Source of the DNA: Amylostereum areolatum
Lineage: Eukaryota > Basidiomycota > Agaricomycetes > Russulales > Stereaceae
Assembly (NCBI GenBank): GCA_012932865.1
Contig: SAXG01000041.1
Span: forward strand, 62,001 to 126,000
Direction: 5' to 3'
Length of the DNA: 64,000 nucleotides
Shown: positions 23,605-35,428 of the stretch, piece after piece
How the letters are laid out: the number at the start of each line of letters is the position of its first letter
How positions within the stretch are numbered: position 1 is the stretch's first letter
Translations under genes and position numbers: made by a program
The notes under the pieces: model-generated
What the model saw: only the letters and a program-made list of their open reading frames with translations
The model's database searches: none
What the model was told of the DNA's origin: nothing

Positions 23605-25146
23605 ATGGCCATTGGTCTGCTCGTGTCCATCCAAGACGGCGTTCTCGCCACCATCTTTCTCTCCGGTGCGTGGCCGCGTTTTTGCTTATTCCTCCGTGCC
23701 AATTCTCCCCGCCCACCAGCTTCCGGATTCGCCATCCTCATATTCGAGTGGTTGCACCTCTTCAAGGATGAAACTCGACTCATATGGAAGCAGCCGTTCA
23801 CGCCCAGCAAGCTCGTCTTCCTCTACCTCCGCTACGGCGTCCTCGTCACTCACGCGTTCCTCTCTTACGGTGACCTTCCCCTGGATTTTCTCCCGCGCCG
23901 TTTCCTGACGTGACATCCCACAGGTATCAGCGGCATACCCGAGACTATCTCCGAAAAAGTGAGCAAACCACCTTCCGTGCTCCCTTTCCCACCCTCATAG
24001 CCCTGCAGTAGTAAGATGGACGTTTTCGGTCTGGGGCAGCCCACCTGACCGCTCTCCTTATCCTTCGTGCAGCTGCCGCGCATGGCTGATCGTCATGTTT
24101 GTTGGCGGTGCGGTCACGTTGCTCACCGCTAATTGTACGCCCGTCCTCTCCCCTTCCACTTTCTCCAACCCTCATCGTACACCATCCAGTGGTCTCCCTC
24201 CAGCGCTTCTACATAACATGGGATCACCGCCCGCGCATTATCCGCATTCTCAACGGCGCGCTTGCCTTCTCGTTCCTCGCGTCTTTCGGCTGCTGTATTG
24301 CCTCCCTCGCTGAACTATACCGTGCGCTCTCCCGCTCTCTGCTCCCTCCCTTAACAAACCTGACGAACGCCGCGCTCACACAGATGACATCGAACCGGAC
24401 AATGACGTATACCATGTCTGCCTTATCTCGCACAAGCCCTCGGCGTGGGTAGGCATCTGGGTGCCTCAGGTGCGTGTCTTTTCATTGGTCATCACAGGTG
24501 GCGGATGAAGTTGACGGCGCCTGTGGATCTCACAGGTCGCGTTCCAAGTCTTCACCATCGGACTGACGCTGTTCAACGCCGGCGAGCGTCCGCGCACATC
24601 GAACGCCCAGATTCTCCGACAGCTCCAGATCGATGGCGCGGTTTACTTCATCGTGCGTTCTCTCTTGCTCTTCTTCTCCCGATCCCGGGTTCTCATGCTT
24701 TTCCGCGTGTCTAGGCTCTTTTCTGTACGCTTCCCTTTCACCACTTCTACCTCACGCGGGAGAAACTGCTGAGGCACGCGTTCCTCCAGGCCTTCGTCTC
24801 GCCAACCTCGTCTTCGCGCTCATCCCAAATGTACACTTTCCCCTTCGCTATCTGAGATATCCATCCACTGACGCGCCCTGTGCAGCCGGCGTACATCATC
24901 ACGGTAGTGCTGTACGTTGTCCCTCCCCTCCTCACACCTTCATTTCTAATTAGATCGCGGCCTCTATTCGGCAGATTCGACTGGGCGATTATCTCGGTCA
25001 CGGTCGGGCGGCTCCTGCTTCGCATGGAGGACCTGATGTTGCCGCGACACGAGCGCGCATACGGGCTTAGCACCGAGGACCGCGAGCAGCTCCGGAGGGG
25101 CACGCCGCAGGATGGGTCGGCGACCGTTTCCCTCAATCTCTTGTAG
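23605..25146 (+). CDS. DUF6533-like multi-TM protein, paralogue 2
   Basis: This is the most diverged of the three paralogues. Exons: MAIGLLVSIQDGVLATIFLS, ASGFAILIFEWLHLFKDETR, LIWKQPFTPSKLVFLYLRYG, VLVTHAFLSY, GISGIPETISEK, CRAWLIVMFVGGAVTLLTAN, VVSLQRFYITWDHRPRIIRI, DDIEPDNDVYHVCLISHKPS, VAFQVFTIGLTLFNAGERPR, LRQLQIDGAVYFI, ALFC/LRLANLVFALIPN, PAYIITVVL, then FDWAIISVTVGRLLLRMEDL and ARTEDREQ-like text (GLSTEDREQLRRG), to TAG at 25146. Every exon border coincides with those of paralogues 1 and 3. An in-frame ATG at 23545 would lengthen the N-terminus by 20 residues; 23605 is preferred from the length of its relatives. It is head-to-head with MCT-A, so the gap of about 0.86 kb is a likely shared promoter. 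Confidence 0.75.
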
Positions 25147-25449
25147 CGGGGCACAGCTCTCTGCAGTAGCGGTCCGAGAGCAGGTGGACAGGCGCAATCT
25201 CCACGGACTCGGTGGTCGTGGGCGGGTGTGTCCACATGTGTGACGAATGTATGTTTGTTGTTTTCACACGGGCGAATTTGGAACTGGCTTGGGATCGCAT
25301 GTGTACTTATGTAGGCGCGAATCGAACAAGCTGTATGCGTCGTATACTAGCAGGTTACAGGCAAACATGTCACCCCTTTCCCTACAACATCCACAGATGG
25401 CGATACCATGGTTCATACCGAATGTTGTCCGCCTAAGGATGAGATCACG

Positions 25450-27790
25450 TTACGGACGGAACAAGACAGAGATCCCGCCCACGCTGCAGCGGTGCATCAT
25501 CAGCGAACCCATAACATGATCGTTGGAATCGGAGGGCGCAAGAACCAATTCGTGAACGGTTGGAGCTGTGGCGTACCTTTGCTTGCAGCACGGACACGTA
25601 TCGTCGACGATGGCCGTCATCCGTCCCGAGCGCGTGGCGGCGGCGCAGCATTTCCTGCACAACGCGAGACATCTGTGGGGCGGTCAAGTCAGCGTCGAAG
25701 TGGATTCGTGGACGCGGACGCACGTGCACGGCCAGCACACCACAACGCGCTCCTCGACGGCACACGCGGCGCACTTGTCGTTCTGAGCATCCGTCGCGAT
25801 CGAGCGATGCCATCTACTGGTAAACACGCGTATCCATTAGTTCGGAAGAGGACCGTAAAGCGGAATGCTGGTCAGATTAATCTGGTCGACGACTCACTCG
25901 GTCTTCGACACGACCTCCCCCACCTCGTTCATCCACCCCATCGTCCCCTCGTCCGACCCATACCAGTCGTTCTTCGCCTCCCTGGCCAGAACCACCACAA
26001 AATCCTCCTCCCCCCTTCCCGCCTCACCGTCCTCTCTTAGATCCATACGCGCCCCAAGCAACACTTTTGCCGTGGCTCCTAGCACGCGCGTCGAAAACAC
26101 AACAAGGACCATCGCTGACTCAAGTGCGCGCGGCGCTGCTGCCGGAAGAGGGTATGCATGTGGCGCGACGCAGAGCACGACGTATAGGAAGTGCGCGAGC
26201 GCGAGCGCGGTGCAGAGTGCGGTGGGCACGAGCCGATGGCGGTCGCGCGCGAGCAGGGCGAACGCGTGGATCACGGTCCACTGCGGGGGGGAGGATCAGT
26301 GGTTGCGAGGACTGCAAGAAGGATCGAGTGAACGAGAGCTAACACGAAGAAGCGGGAGTGCGATCGCGAGCGCGGTGTGAGGCGTCGTGACGAGGGGCTC
26401 CAGGGCGCCGGTTTGGGTGTGGACCGCGGCGGCGTACATGCGCAGGAGGAAGGCGTACCCGAGCTGTCCGGCGGGCGGTGTATCAGCCGAAAAGAAGGTG
26501 GGATGATCCTATCGTCGTGCGACAGGGAAAGCAAACAAACGTACCACATCGAAGGATCGCCAATTGGGGAGGGGACGAGGGGATTGGAGATCGTCGTGGG
26601 CGTCCTGCGCGTCGTCGATGATCGCGTCGGTGTAGAACGCAAACGCGAACGCGCGGAACGTCGACCAGCAGGATGGCTCGACGGCGAGCGCGGCGGATAC
26701 GACGGTCATTCGGGCGGCGTTCCCAGACAGAGCCAACGCGTGCAACGTCCAGCTCACGAGCTCTTTGAGCAGGAACGCCAGTGCAGCGAGGCGGAGCGCG
26801 GTCGTCGTGATGCTGGACACGGACACCTGTTGGGACTTCCACAGTCTCGCGGCGCGCTGGAAAGGAAGAGGTCCCGGGGCGAAAGCGGAATAAGCTCCAC
26901 GTGCATGCATCCAGAGCGGTGCGTACGTACCGCGAGGAGGAGGCGCGAGGACGGAGGCAGTGGTCCCGCGACTCGGAAGGTTCTGCCATGATTGCTGGCT
27001 GATCGTGGCGTGACCCCGCTCTCAGCCGCCAGATCGCGGGACATCTCGGCGTCGATTTCTGTCCGAGAGCGCAACATGTGGTTCGTGTAGGCCGCTATGA
27101 ACGGGGGCGTTCAGCTTCGGTCGAGGGCAGTCGGTCGAGACTCCACCTACGCATACTAGGGTGACGTGATACGCCCTCAAGGCGTTGAATGACACGTTCT
27201 GTGTTGGGAGAGCTATGAGAGGCTGTAGAGCCCGATAAGTCCATCAGTAGTAGCGGAGCACAGACACAACACTGAAGGTCCTGAAATCAACGACTGAAGG
27301 TGGATGGAGGAGGAAAGGGGAAGCGTCCGTGGGGGGTACATACACACGGCGCCTATGAGAGCGAGGTGCGTGGGGGTGGGTGAAAAGGGTCCAATCAAGA
27401 CCGAATAGCATTCAGAAGACCATTTGCGGGACCCCTTCCCGCCCATACATTCCATCGCAGACATCAGAATCAGCCCGGCATAGAAGGAAGTCGCCGTTCC
27501 CGCTCAATCGCGACACCGTGGGCTAGTGGCGCCTGGAGAGCACACATTCGGCCTGGGTCCACACAATGCGGGTTGATGCATGATGAACGAACGCTTCGAG
27601 TCGTCTGAAGCGTGTTCAATGGGAAGTAGAGTGGCGAAGGGTAAGTATACACCTACCAATAACACGGGCGATCGCGATGGCCGTTTGCTCCTGAATGAGA
27701 ATCCCGATCACGTCCGTGAGGCAGAGCCCTGCTACCTGGATCAAGCCAGGCCCTAACCCGGGGTAAGTAGTCAGGATTGTTGTTTTGGAA
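25450..27790 (-). CDS. Membrane-bound RING protein, Asi1/Asi3-like E3 ligase (5' end unresolved)
   Basis: This is a predicted multi-spanning membrane protein with a C-terminal RING, resembling the inner-nuclear-membrane Asi ubiquitin ligases that degrade misplaced membrane proteins. Recoverable exons: ILTTYPGLGPGLIQVAGLCL/TDVIGILIQEQTAIAIARVI; an exon with SSECYSVLIGPFSP; AAYTNHMLRSRTEIDAEMSR; ARLWKSQQVSVSSITTTALR followed by a hydrophobic segment; STFRAFAFAFYTDAIIDDAQ; LGYAFLLRMYAAAVH; WTVIHAFALLARDRHR, with two further hydrophobic helices. The C-terminus joins as RWHRSIATDAQNDKCAACAV, EERVVVCWPC/TCLALCRKCC, IVDDTCPCCKQ and SVGGISVLFRP. The ordered pairs C-x2-C, C-x2-C, C-x2-C and C-x2-C with WPC fit the atypical fungal C-terminal RING. 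The first exon was not found. It lies between the inverted MCT/DUF6533 pairs. Confidence 0.6.
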
Positions 27791-28221
27791 AGGGGACTAC
27801 GCCTCGGAACTTAGACGGACCTGACAGGGCCCGTTGATCGGCGGGTAACAAACGCCGCAGTCGCGCCCTCCAGCTGGCAGCGGTCCACCCCAGGGGATGT
27901 GGACAGTGAGCGTCGACCAGCCTGACATCGACATGACTTGCTAGAGGGACATTGTATCGTGATTCTTTGCCGAGTACACTGGAAAAATTCGTGGGGAATC
28001 GAGGGTGAAGGATGATGTTGTTCAGAGTCATTGAAAACAGTGAAGGCGCCTTAGGCGTCGCTATGAATACCGGAGAGCGTAGGATAATATGATCCCAGCG
28101 ACAGCATCGAGTGACGAAGTGGCTACGCGTACATGAAGGATAGAAGAGGTTACGAGTAGGTAACATAAGGATACAAAACGAATATGGATTACAAATGAGT
28201 GAAGTTCCCACTCTGGTCGCC

Positions 28222-29801
28222 TTAATCCGTACGTGGATACAGGTCGAGTGGGATAGCATCGTCTAGAGCATGCCGCTCTTCCGTACTCATCCCATGCATT
28301 CGTTTACTGCGTGGGAGTGTCATGTCTTCCAATCGAATCATGAGACGCGCCATTACGACCGTGACCATGGCCCAGTCAAACCTACGTCGTGGTGCAAAAG
28401 GACCGTGAATACACGCAGGCACGTGCGAAGAGGGAAAAGGGTGGAAGAACGGGGTGACGTACAAGTAGATCGTGATGATGTATCTGGGCTGTTAACGGCG
28501 GGGAAATAGTAAGCGGCCGCCCGTGTGTATGTGGACGAACATTAGAGAGACTGACGCTGTTAATGACCGCGAAAACAAAATTGATGACACGCAGACCTAG
28601 TACACCAGCAATTTCAACGCCGGAACCGCGCCTTCACGCGCAAAACACATACCGAACAAAGCCTGCGGGGGTGTATATTTGTTAGGAAAGCAATAGCACC
28701 GGGCATATGATCCAATCCTACCATAAAGTACACGGCGCCGTCAAATTGGAGGCGCCTGATGAGCTCGACGTCTACAGTGCGAGGACGTTCTCCGGCGCAA
28801 TAGAGTGTGAGACCTATAACGAACAAACCAAAAGCAACCTGTGCAGTCCATGACAGTTAGCGCTACGATACTCCACAACATCGTGCAAGCGCACCTGAGG
28901 CGTCCAGATACCGACCCATGTTGCTGGCTTTTGGGTGATGAGACAGATATGGTAGATTTCGTTTTCAGGCTGAATGTTCTCTGTTCCAAATGTCAGTCAC
29001 GGAAGATACGACGGATTGATGCGTTGCACACCATAAAGATCGCGTATGGAAGGAATGACGAAGGCAACCGAGGCCAGTGAGGAGACGATGAGCGCGCCAT
29101 GTAGGATGTGCGTGATACGTCGACGGTAGTCCCAAGTCACGTAAAACCTTCTGAGGGAGACAACTGGAGACGAAACAGAGTAAGAACAGAAGGAAAAGAA
29201 GTGGCGAAGGGGGAAAGAGAACGCACCGTTAGCCAAAAGAAGCGTTATGACACCGCCTAGGCTTGCAACAATAAGCCATGCGTGACAGCTGCGTAATAAT
29301 GGGTTTCAGTGGAAATCTCCCTGGGTACACAAACGCTGTCGTACTACTACGAGAGTGTGAGACCAGGTGTCCGAGCGCGGCGACGGTAGAACTCACGATG
29401 TCACTAAGATCTCTGGCCTGTCCACTCAACCCTGATTAAAGACGCCGATTGTGATTAGATCGAATTGTTTGGAAGGAAGGGCGAAGAATGAACGTTGAAC
29501 GCCGGCTCACCGTATGTAAGGAACGCGTGAGACGCGAGCACACCGTACCGAAAATACAAGAATATAGCTCGGCTGGGGGTCACTGGACGTTTCCACATTA
29601 ACCTGACCTCGTCCGTGAAGCCGTGTGCCCACTCAAACAGGAGGATCACAAATCCCGCACCTAGACGGGAGGGTGGCGGATGAGGGCCACACGATGCATA
29701 CCGCCACAAGTCGACGAACACATACCGGACAGATAGCTGGTGGTGTCGATGGGGACTCGTGCACTGATGAGACCAGCGAGTGCCGCACTCTGACTTGTCA
29801 T
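28222..29801 (-). CDS. DUF6533-like multi-TM protein, paralogue 3
   Basis: The start MTSQSAALAGLISARVPIDT matches paralogue 1. Exons: AGFVILLFEWAHGFTDEVRL, MWKRPVTPSRAIFLYFRYGV, LASHAFLTY, CHAWLIVASLGGVITLLLAN, VVSLRRFYVTWDYRRRITHI, FVIPSIRDLYG, NIQPENEIYHICLITQKPAT, VAFGLFVIGLTLYCAGERPR, LIRRLQFDGAVYFM, ALFG/LRVINFVFAVINS, PRYIITIYL, then FDWAMVTVVMARLMIRLEDM and SKRMHGMSTEERHALDDAIP, to TAA at 28222. It is closer to paralogue 1 than to paralogue 2, for example in the shared SKRMHGMSTEERH end. No lesion was seen. It is divergent from MCT-B, the mirror image of the MCT-A/paralogue 2 pair. Confidence 0.75.
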
Positions 29802-29999
29802 TGCGTGCGACGATGGTGACCGGGACGGGAGGATTATGAGTAAGAAGGAATCGTTTGGGGACGTGCGATACTTTATACTGGGAGACTTCATGGACCTAAC
29901 ACAGATGACGCGCGTGGCTCACTAGATAGCACAGCCGCTACATCCGGGAATGCAGTCTGAAAGGAAGAGAGTACTGATCATTGAGTGAGATTAGGAGCC

Positions 30000-30045
30000 G
30001 CCGCTGAAGCGCTGAAGCTGAGCGCTGAAGACTGAGGCCTTGACT
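30000..30045. repeat. GCTGAAG-type low-complexity patch
   Basis: Repeated GCTGAAGCGCTGAAG and GAGGCCTTGA units in the gap between divergent genes, similar in kind to the AAGCTT satellites elsewhere in the window. Confidence 0.5.
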
Positions 30046-30562
30046 AGCATCATCGGGGTCTGCGGGCACTCGTGAGTTGATGAGAACCTTGAGCGCGATG
30101 CGTAGAGGTGATAATCAGAAGATATGGTGCCTACTTGAAGACCTTATAGAGTATGGTGAGCGCAAGTGAACAGATGGTCCGTAGGGTAGGGCCCGGTAGG
30201 GGTTCGAAGATGATGAAAAACAGTTGCAAGAGAGACGAAGGGACGGAGCCTGGAGGTGTGACGTGTGCTCCGCCGTGGCGGCGCGGCATCCGGCCACGCG
30301 GCGACGAAATCGCCAACCGGCCCAACATCCGGGCCCACGTGCTGTGCTGCAGCCTGGGCCTGAGCATGACCAGTATCTCTTCCATCTTTCACACCGACTT
30401 CAGTACCCTCAGTCTGTCTTCTCGCCCATTCAGTATGCGTTCCGTACCTATCGTGTTCTGCCGTTCCCCAGGTTCCCTTGTTTTCACTCCTCGACCTTCG
30501 CCAACGCTCGCTGCCCCCTCTACGTTCCCATCTTGGGCCCCCATTCCCGTTGCACTACTACT

Positions 30563-32389
30563 ATGTCCGACAAAACAGAAGAAGAAACGCCGCAGGGTGC
30601 GACCCATTCATCTTCCCGGTTGGAGGACCCGTCGCCGGTTATTCGCGACGGTGGCGCCCGTGCATGGTGCACCCTCCTCGGCGGGTAAGGCGCCCCCCTT
30701 GTCCTTGTGTTCACCTTCTCAACTCAACTTGATCTGCCTACAGATGGCTGACCATTATCGCCACCTTCGGGTACACCTTCGCCTTCGGTGTATACCAGGA
30801 TGTATACACCCGGGAGCACGCCGCGTCCGCCTCCCGCGTCAGCTGGATCGGGTCCACCCAGCTCTTCCTCCTCATCGGCGTCGGTCTTCCCGCCGGGAAA
30901 CTCCTCGACATGGGCTACTTTCGCCCCGTGGTCTTTGTCGGCTCCCTCATCTTTTCGTTTTCGTGAGCAATCGTCTACGCCACATCCTCCAGGCCGTGCG
31001 CGCACTAACCCATCCGCGCGGCCGTCCAGCTTGTTCATGCTTTCCCTCGCCCACCCTGACAAATACTACCAAGTCTTCCTTTCCCAGGGCGTTGGCATGG
31101 GCATCGGATCCGGGCTGCTCTACGTCCCGGCCATGGCCGTCCAAGCTCACCACTGGCGCAAATGGCGCTCCCTCGCCATGGGCTTCGTTATCACCGGTGC
31201 GCGCCCCCCCTCTGATCGCACTCGATCAAACCTCACCCCCTCCTGCAAGGCTCGGCCGTGGGCGGCATCATCTTCCCGATCATGCTCAACCAGCTGTTCC
31301 CGAGCTCGACCGGGTTCGCGTGGGGCGTGCGCGCGTCCGCGTTCATCGTCCTCGGCTTGCTGATCGCGGCGAACGTCCTGATGAGTCCCAGGCAGGACGT
31401 CGCGAGCAGGAAGAAGGCGCCGCCGGCGATGAAGTCGCTCTTCACGGACCTGCCATACATGGTTGTCAATTTCGGGTGCGTGCGCAGGGTGCGGTTCTCG
31501 CTCGCCACGCTGACATCGAGCACAGCGCGTTCTGCCTGATCTGGGGCGTATACTATCCCTGTACGTTCCCCGTCGTCCCGCTCCGTCGCGCGTCGTCGTT
31601 GATCCTCGTCTCCAGATTTCTACCTCCAGCTGTTCTCGATCCTGCACGGCCTCGACCCGAACTTCTCCTTCTACACCGTGCGTGCCGTCCCCTTCCGCCT
31701 TCTTCGTCCCCCTTCGCCCATCTCACCGACCCTTGGCCAGCTCGCGATCATGAACGCTTCCTCGATCCCCGGACGCGTGTTCGCGACGTACTTTGCCGAC
31801 AAGTTCGGGGTGCTCAACATGGCGGTGCCGTCTGCGCTGGCGTGCTCTGTGATGACCCTGGCCCTGCTCGGCGTGTCCTCGACGGGCGGCGTCCTCGCGT
31901 TCGCGATCCTCTACGGCTTCTTCTCCGGCGCATGTTCGTCCCTCTCTATCCCCCCACCCCGCTTCAATCCGCTGATTTCTGCCGTTCGAATGCAGTCTTC
32001 GCGCTGCTCTCGCCCACGGCGATCGTGTTCGCGCGCTCGGAGAGCGAGGTCGGGTGTGTGCACTTCTTGATCTGCGCGTTGCTTCGTCTGACGGCCGGGC
32101 ATCGCGTCCAGGATTCGCATGGGCCTTTCGTTCGGGCTGACGTCGCTGAGCGCGCTCACGGGCCCCCCTATCGACGGCGCGTTGCTCGGGCACACCTTCC
32201 CGTGGTCGAAGCCTGTCACCTTCAGCGCGGTACGTCCCTTCTCCGTTGCGTTTGTGGGGCGGGACCCCGGCTCGATAAGAATGCTCATAAGTACGACCTG
32301 CGGTGTAGGTCGTGATGTTCGTCGGGACCGCCATGTTCGCTACCTCGCGCCAGCTGCTCGTGCGCCGGCGGAAGACGAACCTCATCTAG
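30563..32389 (+). CDS. MCT-B: monocarboxylate-transporter-like MFS permease
   Basis: This is the second intact MCT-type permease of about 425 residues, with the same ten-exon structure as MCT-A. Exon 1 (MSDKTEEETPQGATHSSSRL up to PSPVI) is unrelated in detail to that of MCT-A, yet from codon RDGG onward the two agree through all introns until 32056. After that point scattered substitutions appear (LGHTFPWSKPVTFSA against LGQNFPWSKPVTFSA), and the end is RRRKTNLI with TAG at 32387-32389. MFS features include the twelve hydrophobic segments, the loop after TM2 (LLDMGYFRP), and HHWRKWRSLAMG before TM5, which is usual in fungal MCT homologues. It is head-to-head with DUF6533-like paralogue 3. Confidence 0.86.
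30635..32056 (+). repeat. Inverted repeat arm B, 1,422 bp (MCT-B)
   Basis: Reverse-complement partner of 21254-22675. The boundaries were placed at the first mismatches (30634 and 32057). Confidence 0.85.
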
Positions 32390-32780
32390 TGGGAAAATGA
32401 GTAATCAGCGCATCCGGAGGGCCGTTGTTTTTTTTGTGGCGTATAGTATCCACGGTCGACCAGTGCCCTACTTAGCCTGTTTATCAACATAGCGTGACGC
32501 GGACGAACTGCTCACTCGAATGCATGGAAAGAAAAACATACTTGATATAGTCGATGGGACCGGTCACGGATACGTGTATGGTGTTGGGACGGTTTACCCT
32601 CGATACGTAAGCGGGGACTTGCACACATGATAATCACAATACTGAGAATACTTAGGTATTGCGTAGGTCACGGTCTCCGACCCAATATACTAAGCGTAGT
32701 GTCTCCGATCGCAGGCGAAAACCCCCTTGTCGCGATCTCAAATTGGCCTTATGAGCAGATCATATCGTCCAAATGGCATC

Positions 32781-34833
32781 CTACGTCATTTCGATTGCTT
32801 GGTCGGATGCTACATGCCATTCGGGACGAAGGGTTGGTGAACTAGTACGAGATTGTAGGGCATCATATAAGGGCTTCAGGAGCATCGCAAACTGTCTCTT
32901 GCCATACCTGCCATACCACACATCACTGGAACCAGCTCTCGGTTCCTCAGCGAGCTCCTTCCACTTGAGGATGAATGCTTCCCTAATCTCCGGCAATGTG
33001 TTTTCTACCTGCTTGGACAGCGTTGACAATAACGCGAGCGTGTGGAAGTGTGCGCAATAGGGCTCTAGAAACCAGATCGGTGTGTGCACGTCATTATCGC
33101 CCAGATCGGAGAGGATACATAGCGCAGCGATGCACACGCCGTTTGCAGATATACCATTCTCATTCTCCAAGAGATGCGCCATTGTTCGCATTGAGGGAAA
33201 TACGTCGCAAAGTACGTGGGTGACGGTCGCCACGTCATGACTATTCATGGGGAGTGTACGCTGTTTTGACAGCAAGTCGTACAATGCCGCTACTGAGGCG
33301 AGACCGCAGACCCCACGCGCCTTGAGTGCTGTTACGGGGTCTTGGTGATGTGATATGTTTGCCAGCGTAGCCGCATCGTCCAAGTCAAGGAGGTAGAAAG
33401 TTGACCGCATCACGTTAAGGATAAAGGGGACGGTATGCTGTACCTCTTTCAGCAGAGACGGAGGGAGAGATTCCGGCGGTGCCCCGTGGTAGAGTAATAA
33501 ACACGACAGCACGTTTGCCAGGACGACGGAGAGATGGCTTTGTTCCCTCGGTACCTCGCTAGAAATGTAGATGTTTCTTGAGACATTTTCAAGCAGATCG
33601 TGTATTTCCGCCACGTTAGAATGGGTGGCGATCATCTTGAGGTCGGAAGTGCTGGAGGATAGAAGGTCTATTGTGGCTGCCATCTCATTGACAGAATCTA
33701 TGGTGGAATATGGCAAAGATGTGATGGCGTCCAGGTCGGATGTCATGAGCCCACATCGGAGTATAAGCTTATTGATGAAATTGTGTGCGAACGGGCTGAG
33801 TCTCCGTAATCGTGTCGTGCGATCAGAAAGTGGTCTCTTGAAGGCGGGAGAGGGACGAAAGAAGTGGGCTGTTCGCCAGAAAATTTCGGAAGCAATGCGC
33901 ACCAGGACCGGTGTTAGAGGTGTGCGATATGGGCAATCGAAGAGAAATACAGGAAGAAGGGTCAACGTCGCATATATGAGACCAATGACGCTGACGAGGC
34001 TGAGGACAAACAGCGAGACCCGTTGATTGATCGGCCACATAAATTCGATAATCCCCGCGAAAAATAGGAACACGGAGATGTGAAGGAGGAGGGGGAGAGC
34101 CTTTGTCACGGCTGGGAGGCGGAATCTCTTGACGCCCGCGGAAAAAAATGCGCGAAAACGACCTCGCATCTCCACCGATTCCTCATGCCCGTCAAATGCA
34201 ATGGCCTGCTTATAGTTCCGTGTCCACTGCTGGACCAGCGTCGCCCCGAGCGCGCATGTCAAGCTGAGGATAAGGCTAAAGAACCAGAATATGTTGACGT
34301 CCACGATGGTACGAGGTGCGGAGAATAGTGTGAGTGAAGAAGCCTGTGGGTGCGAGTCGTTGGAGAGAGCAACGAGCTGAGAGAGCAACGCGACCATCGT
34401 GTCGCCTGAGTCCGGTTCGAGGCGCTTGTAGCTTTCCACAATGAAAGCGGCGACCGTTGCAGAGAACAGACCAGTCTTGAGTGAAGATGGTTTAGCATGG
34501 ATTGCATGCGTTGTGCGAACGGGCGAGCGTACAAATATGAGGATGCCCTCTGCATCACCTTTCCAGTCCTCCATTTTCTTCTTCTCGAGATTTTCAGTGT
34601 CTGTGAGGTATCTTTTCCAAAATCTATCAGAGAGGGCTTTACGGTCTTCTTCCAATTCTCTGAAGTCTGTCAATGACATGGAGAGAAAGGGAGTATGAGA
34701 CACTGTACCCTACGTAGCAGACTTCGGCTTACCTCTATCCACCCGTCCGGGGGAAAAGATGTGATCTTCTGTGGGAGAGGATATCAGCAGGATATCAAAC
34801 CAAGGGGACACCACTCGCACTCTTTCCCGACAT
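32781..34833 (-). CDS. DUF6535 membrane protein
   Basis: This is a large agaricomycete protein with an N-terminal DUF6535 domain containing several helices and a long helical C-terminal region; its function is unknown. The main open frame runs from 34703 to 32781. A 57-nt intron (34532-34476, GTACGC..CTCAAG, multiple of three and without a stop) must be removed to restore EGILIF/TGLFSATVAAFIVE. Other DUF6535 hallmarks are FWKRYLTDTE, MEDWKGDAEG, WFFSLILSLTCALGATLVQQ, the W-TRNY that follows, and two more helices near LLLHISVFLFFAGIIEFMWP and VLSLVSVIGLIYATLTLLPV. The start is uncertain. A TTGACAG acceptor precedes FRELEEDRKALSDRF, so short upstream exons from about 34833 (MSGK, then DHIFSPGRVDR) are likely instead of the ATG at 34703. 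The C-terminal half looks like HEAT/armadillo-type helices. Confidence 0.75.
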
Positions 34834-35428
34834 TGGACGATAGTCGCATCCTCCCGGTCTGAACGAGCTGCCTCCGCGTAACAAATCGAGAAAGGCGGGT
34901 GCAGGGACGTAATCGTCCAAATGTTCCGGGGTTGAAGCCATGAGTACGCCGATGAAGTCTTCCTGGATTTGGGGGAGGATACCTGGGGGCTTGAGGAGGT
35001 CGACGAACGAGCACAGCACTGCTTTCGAGGACGGTCACGATAATAACAGGTGTTACAGAACATCACATCACAGTCACGGTGACGGTCCAACGGCAGTACT
35101 TATGTAAGTCTCGTCCGAGGACCACCTAGTTTCCCATTGACCAGTATGTAAGCAATCTCGAACTCTCACAAATCGAAACGCTCTCAGGATCTCAACGATC
35201 TCAACTATTGACTTCCTTCAGTTGATACAACGGGCCTGCGATCTCATTCCCGTGTCAGCTCCTAACTTCACGTCGAAGGTTGCCCGCACTCTCCCGCTTG
35301 ATTTAAACCCACCGCGAGTAGCCCGTCTTCAGACGTAGCGGCACCCTTGTCACAAAGTCACATTATCCCCCACGTACACGTGAGAACAGAAGACCGATGC
35401 CTCCACCGACTGCCATCATCACTCGCCT

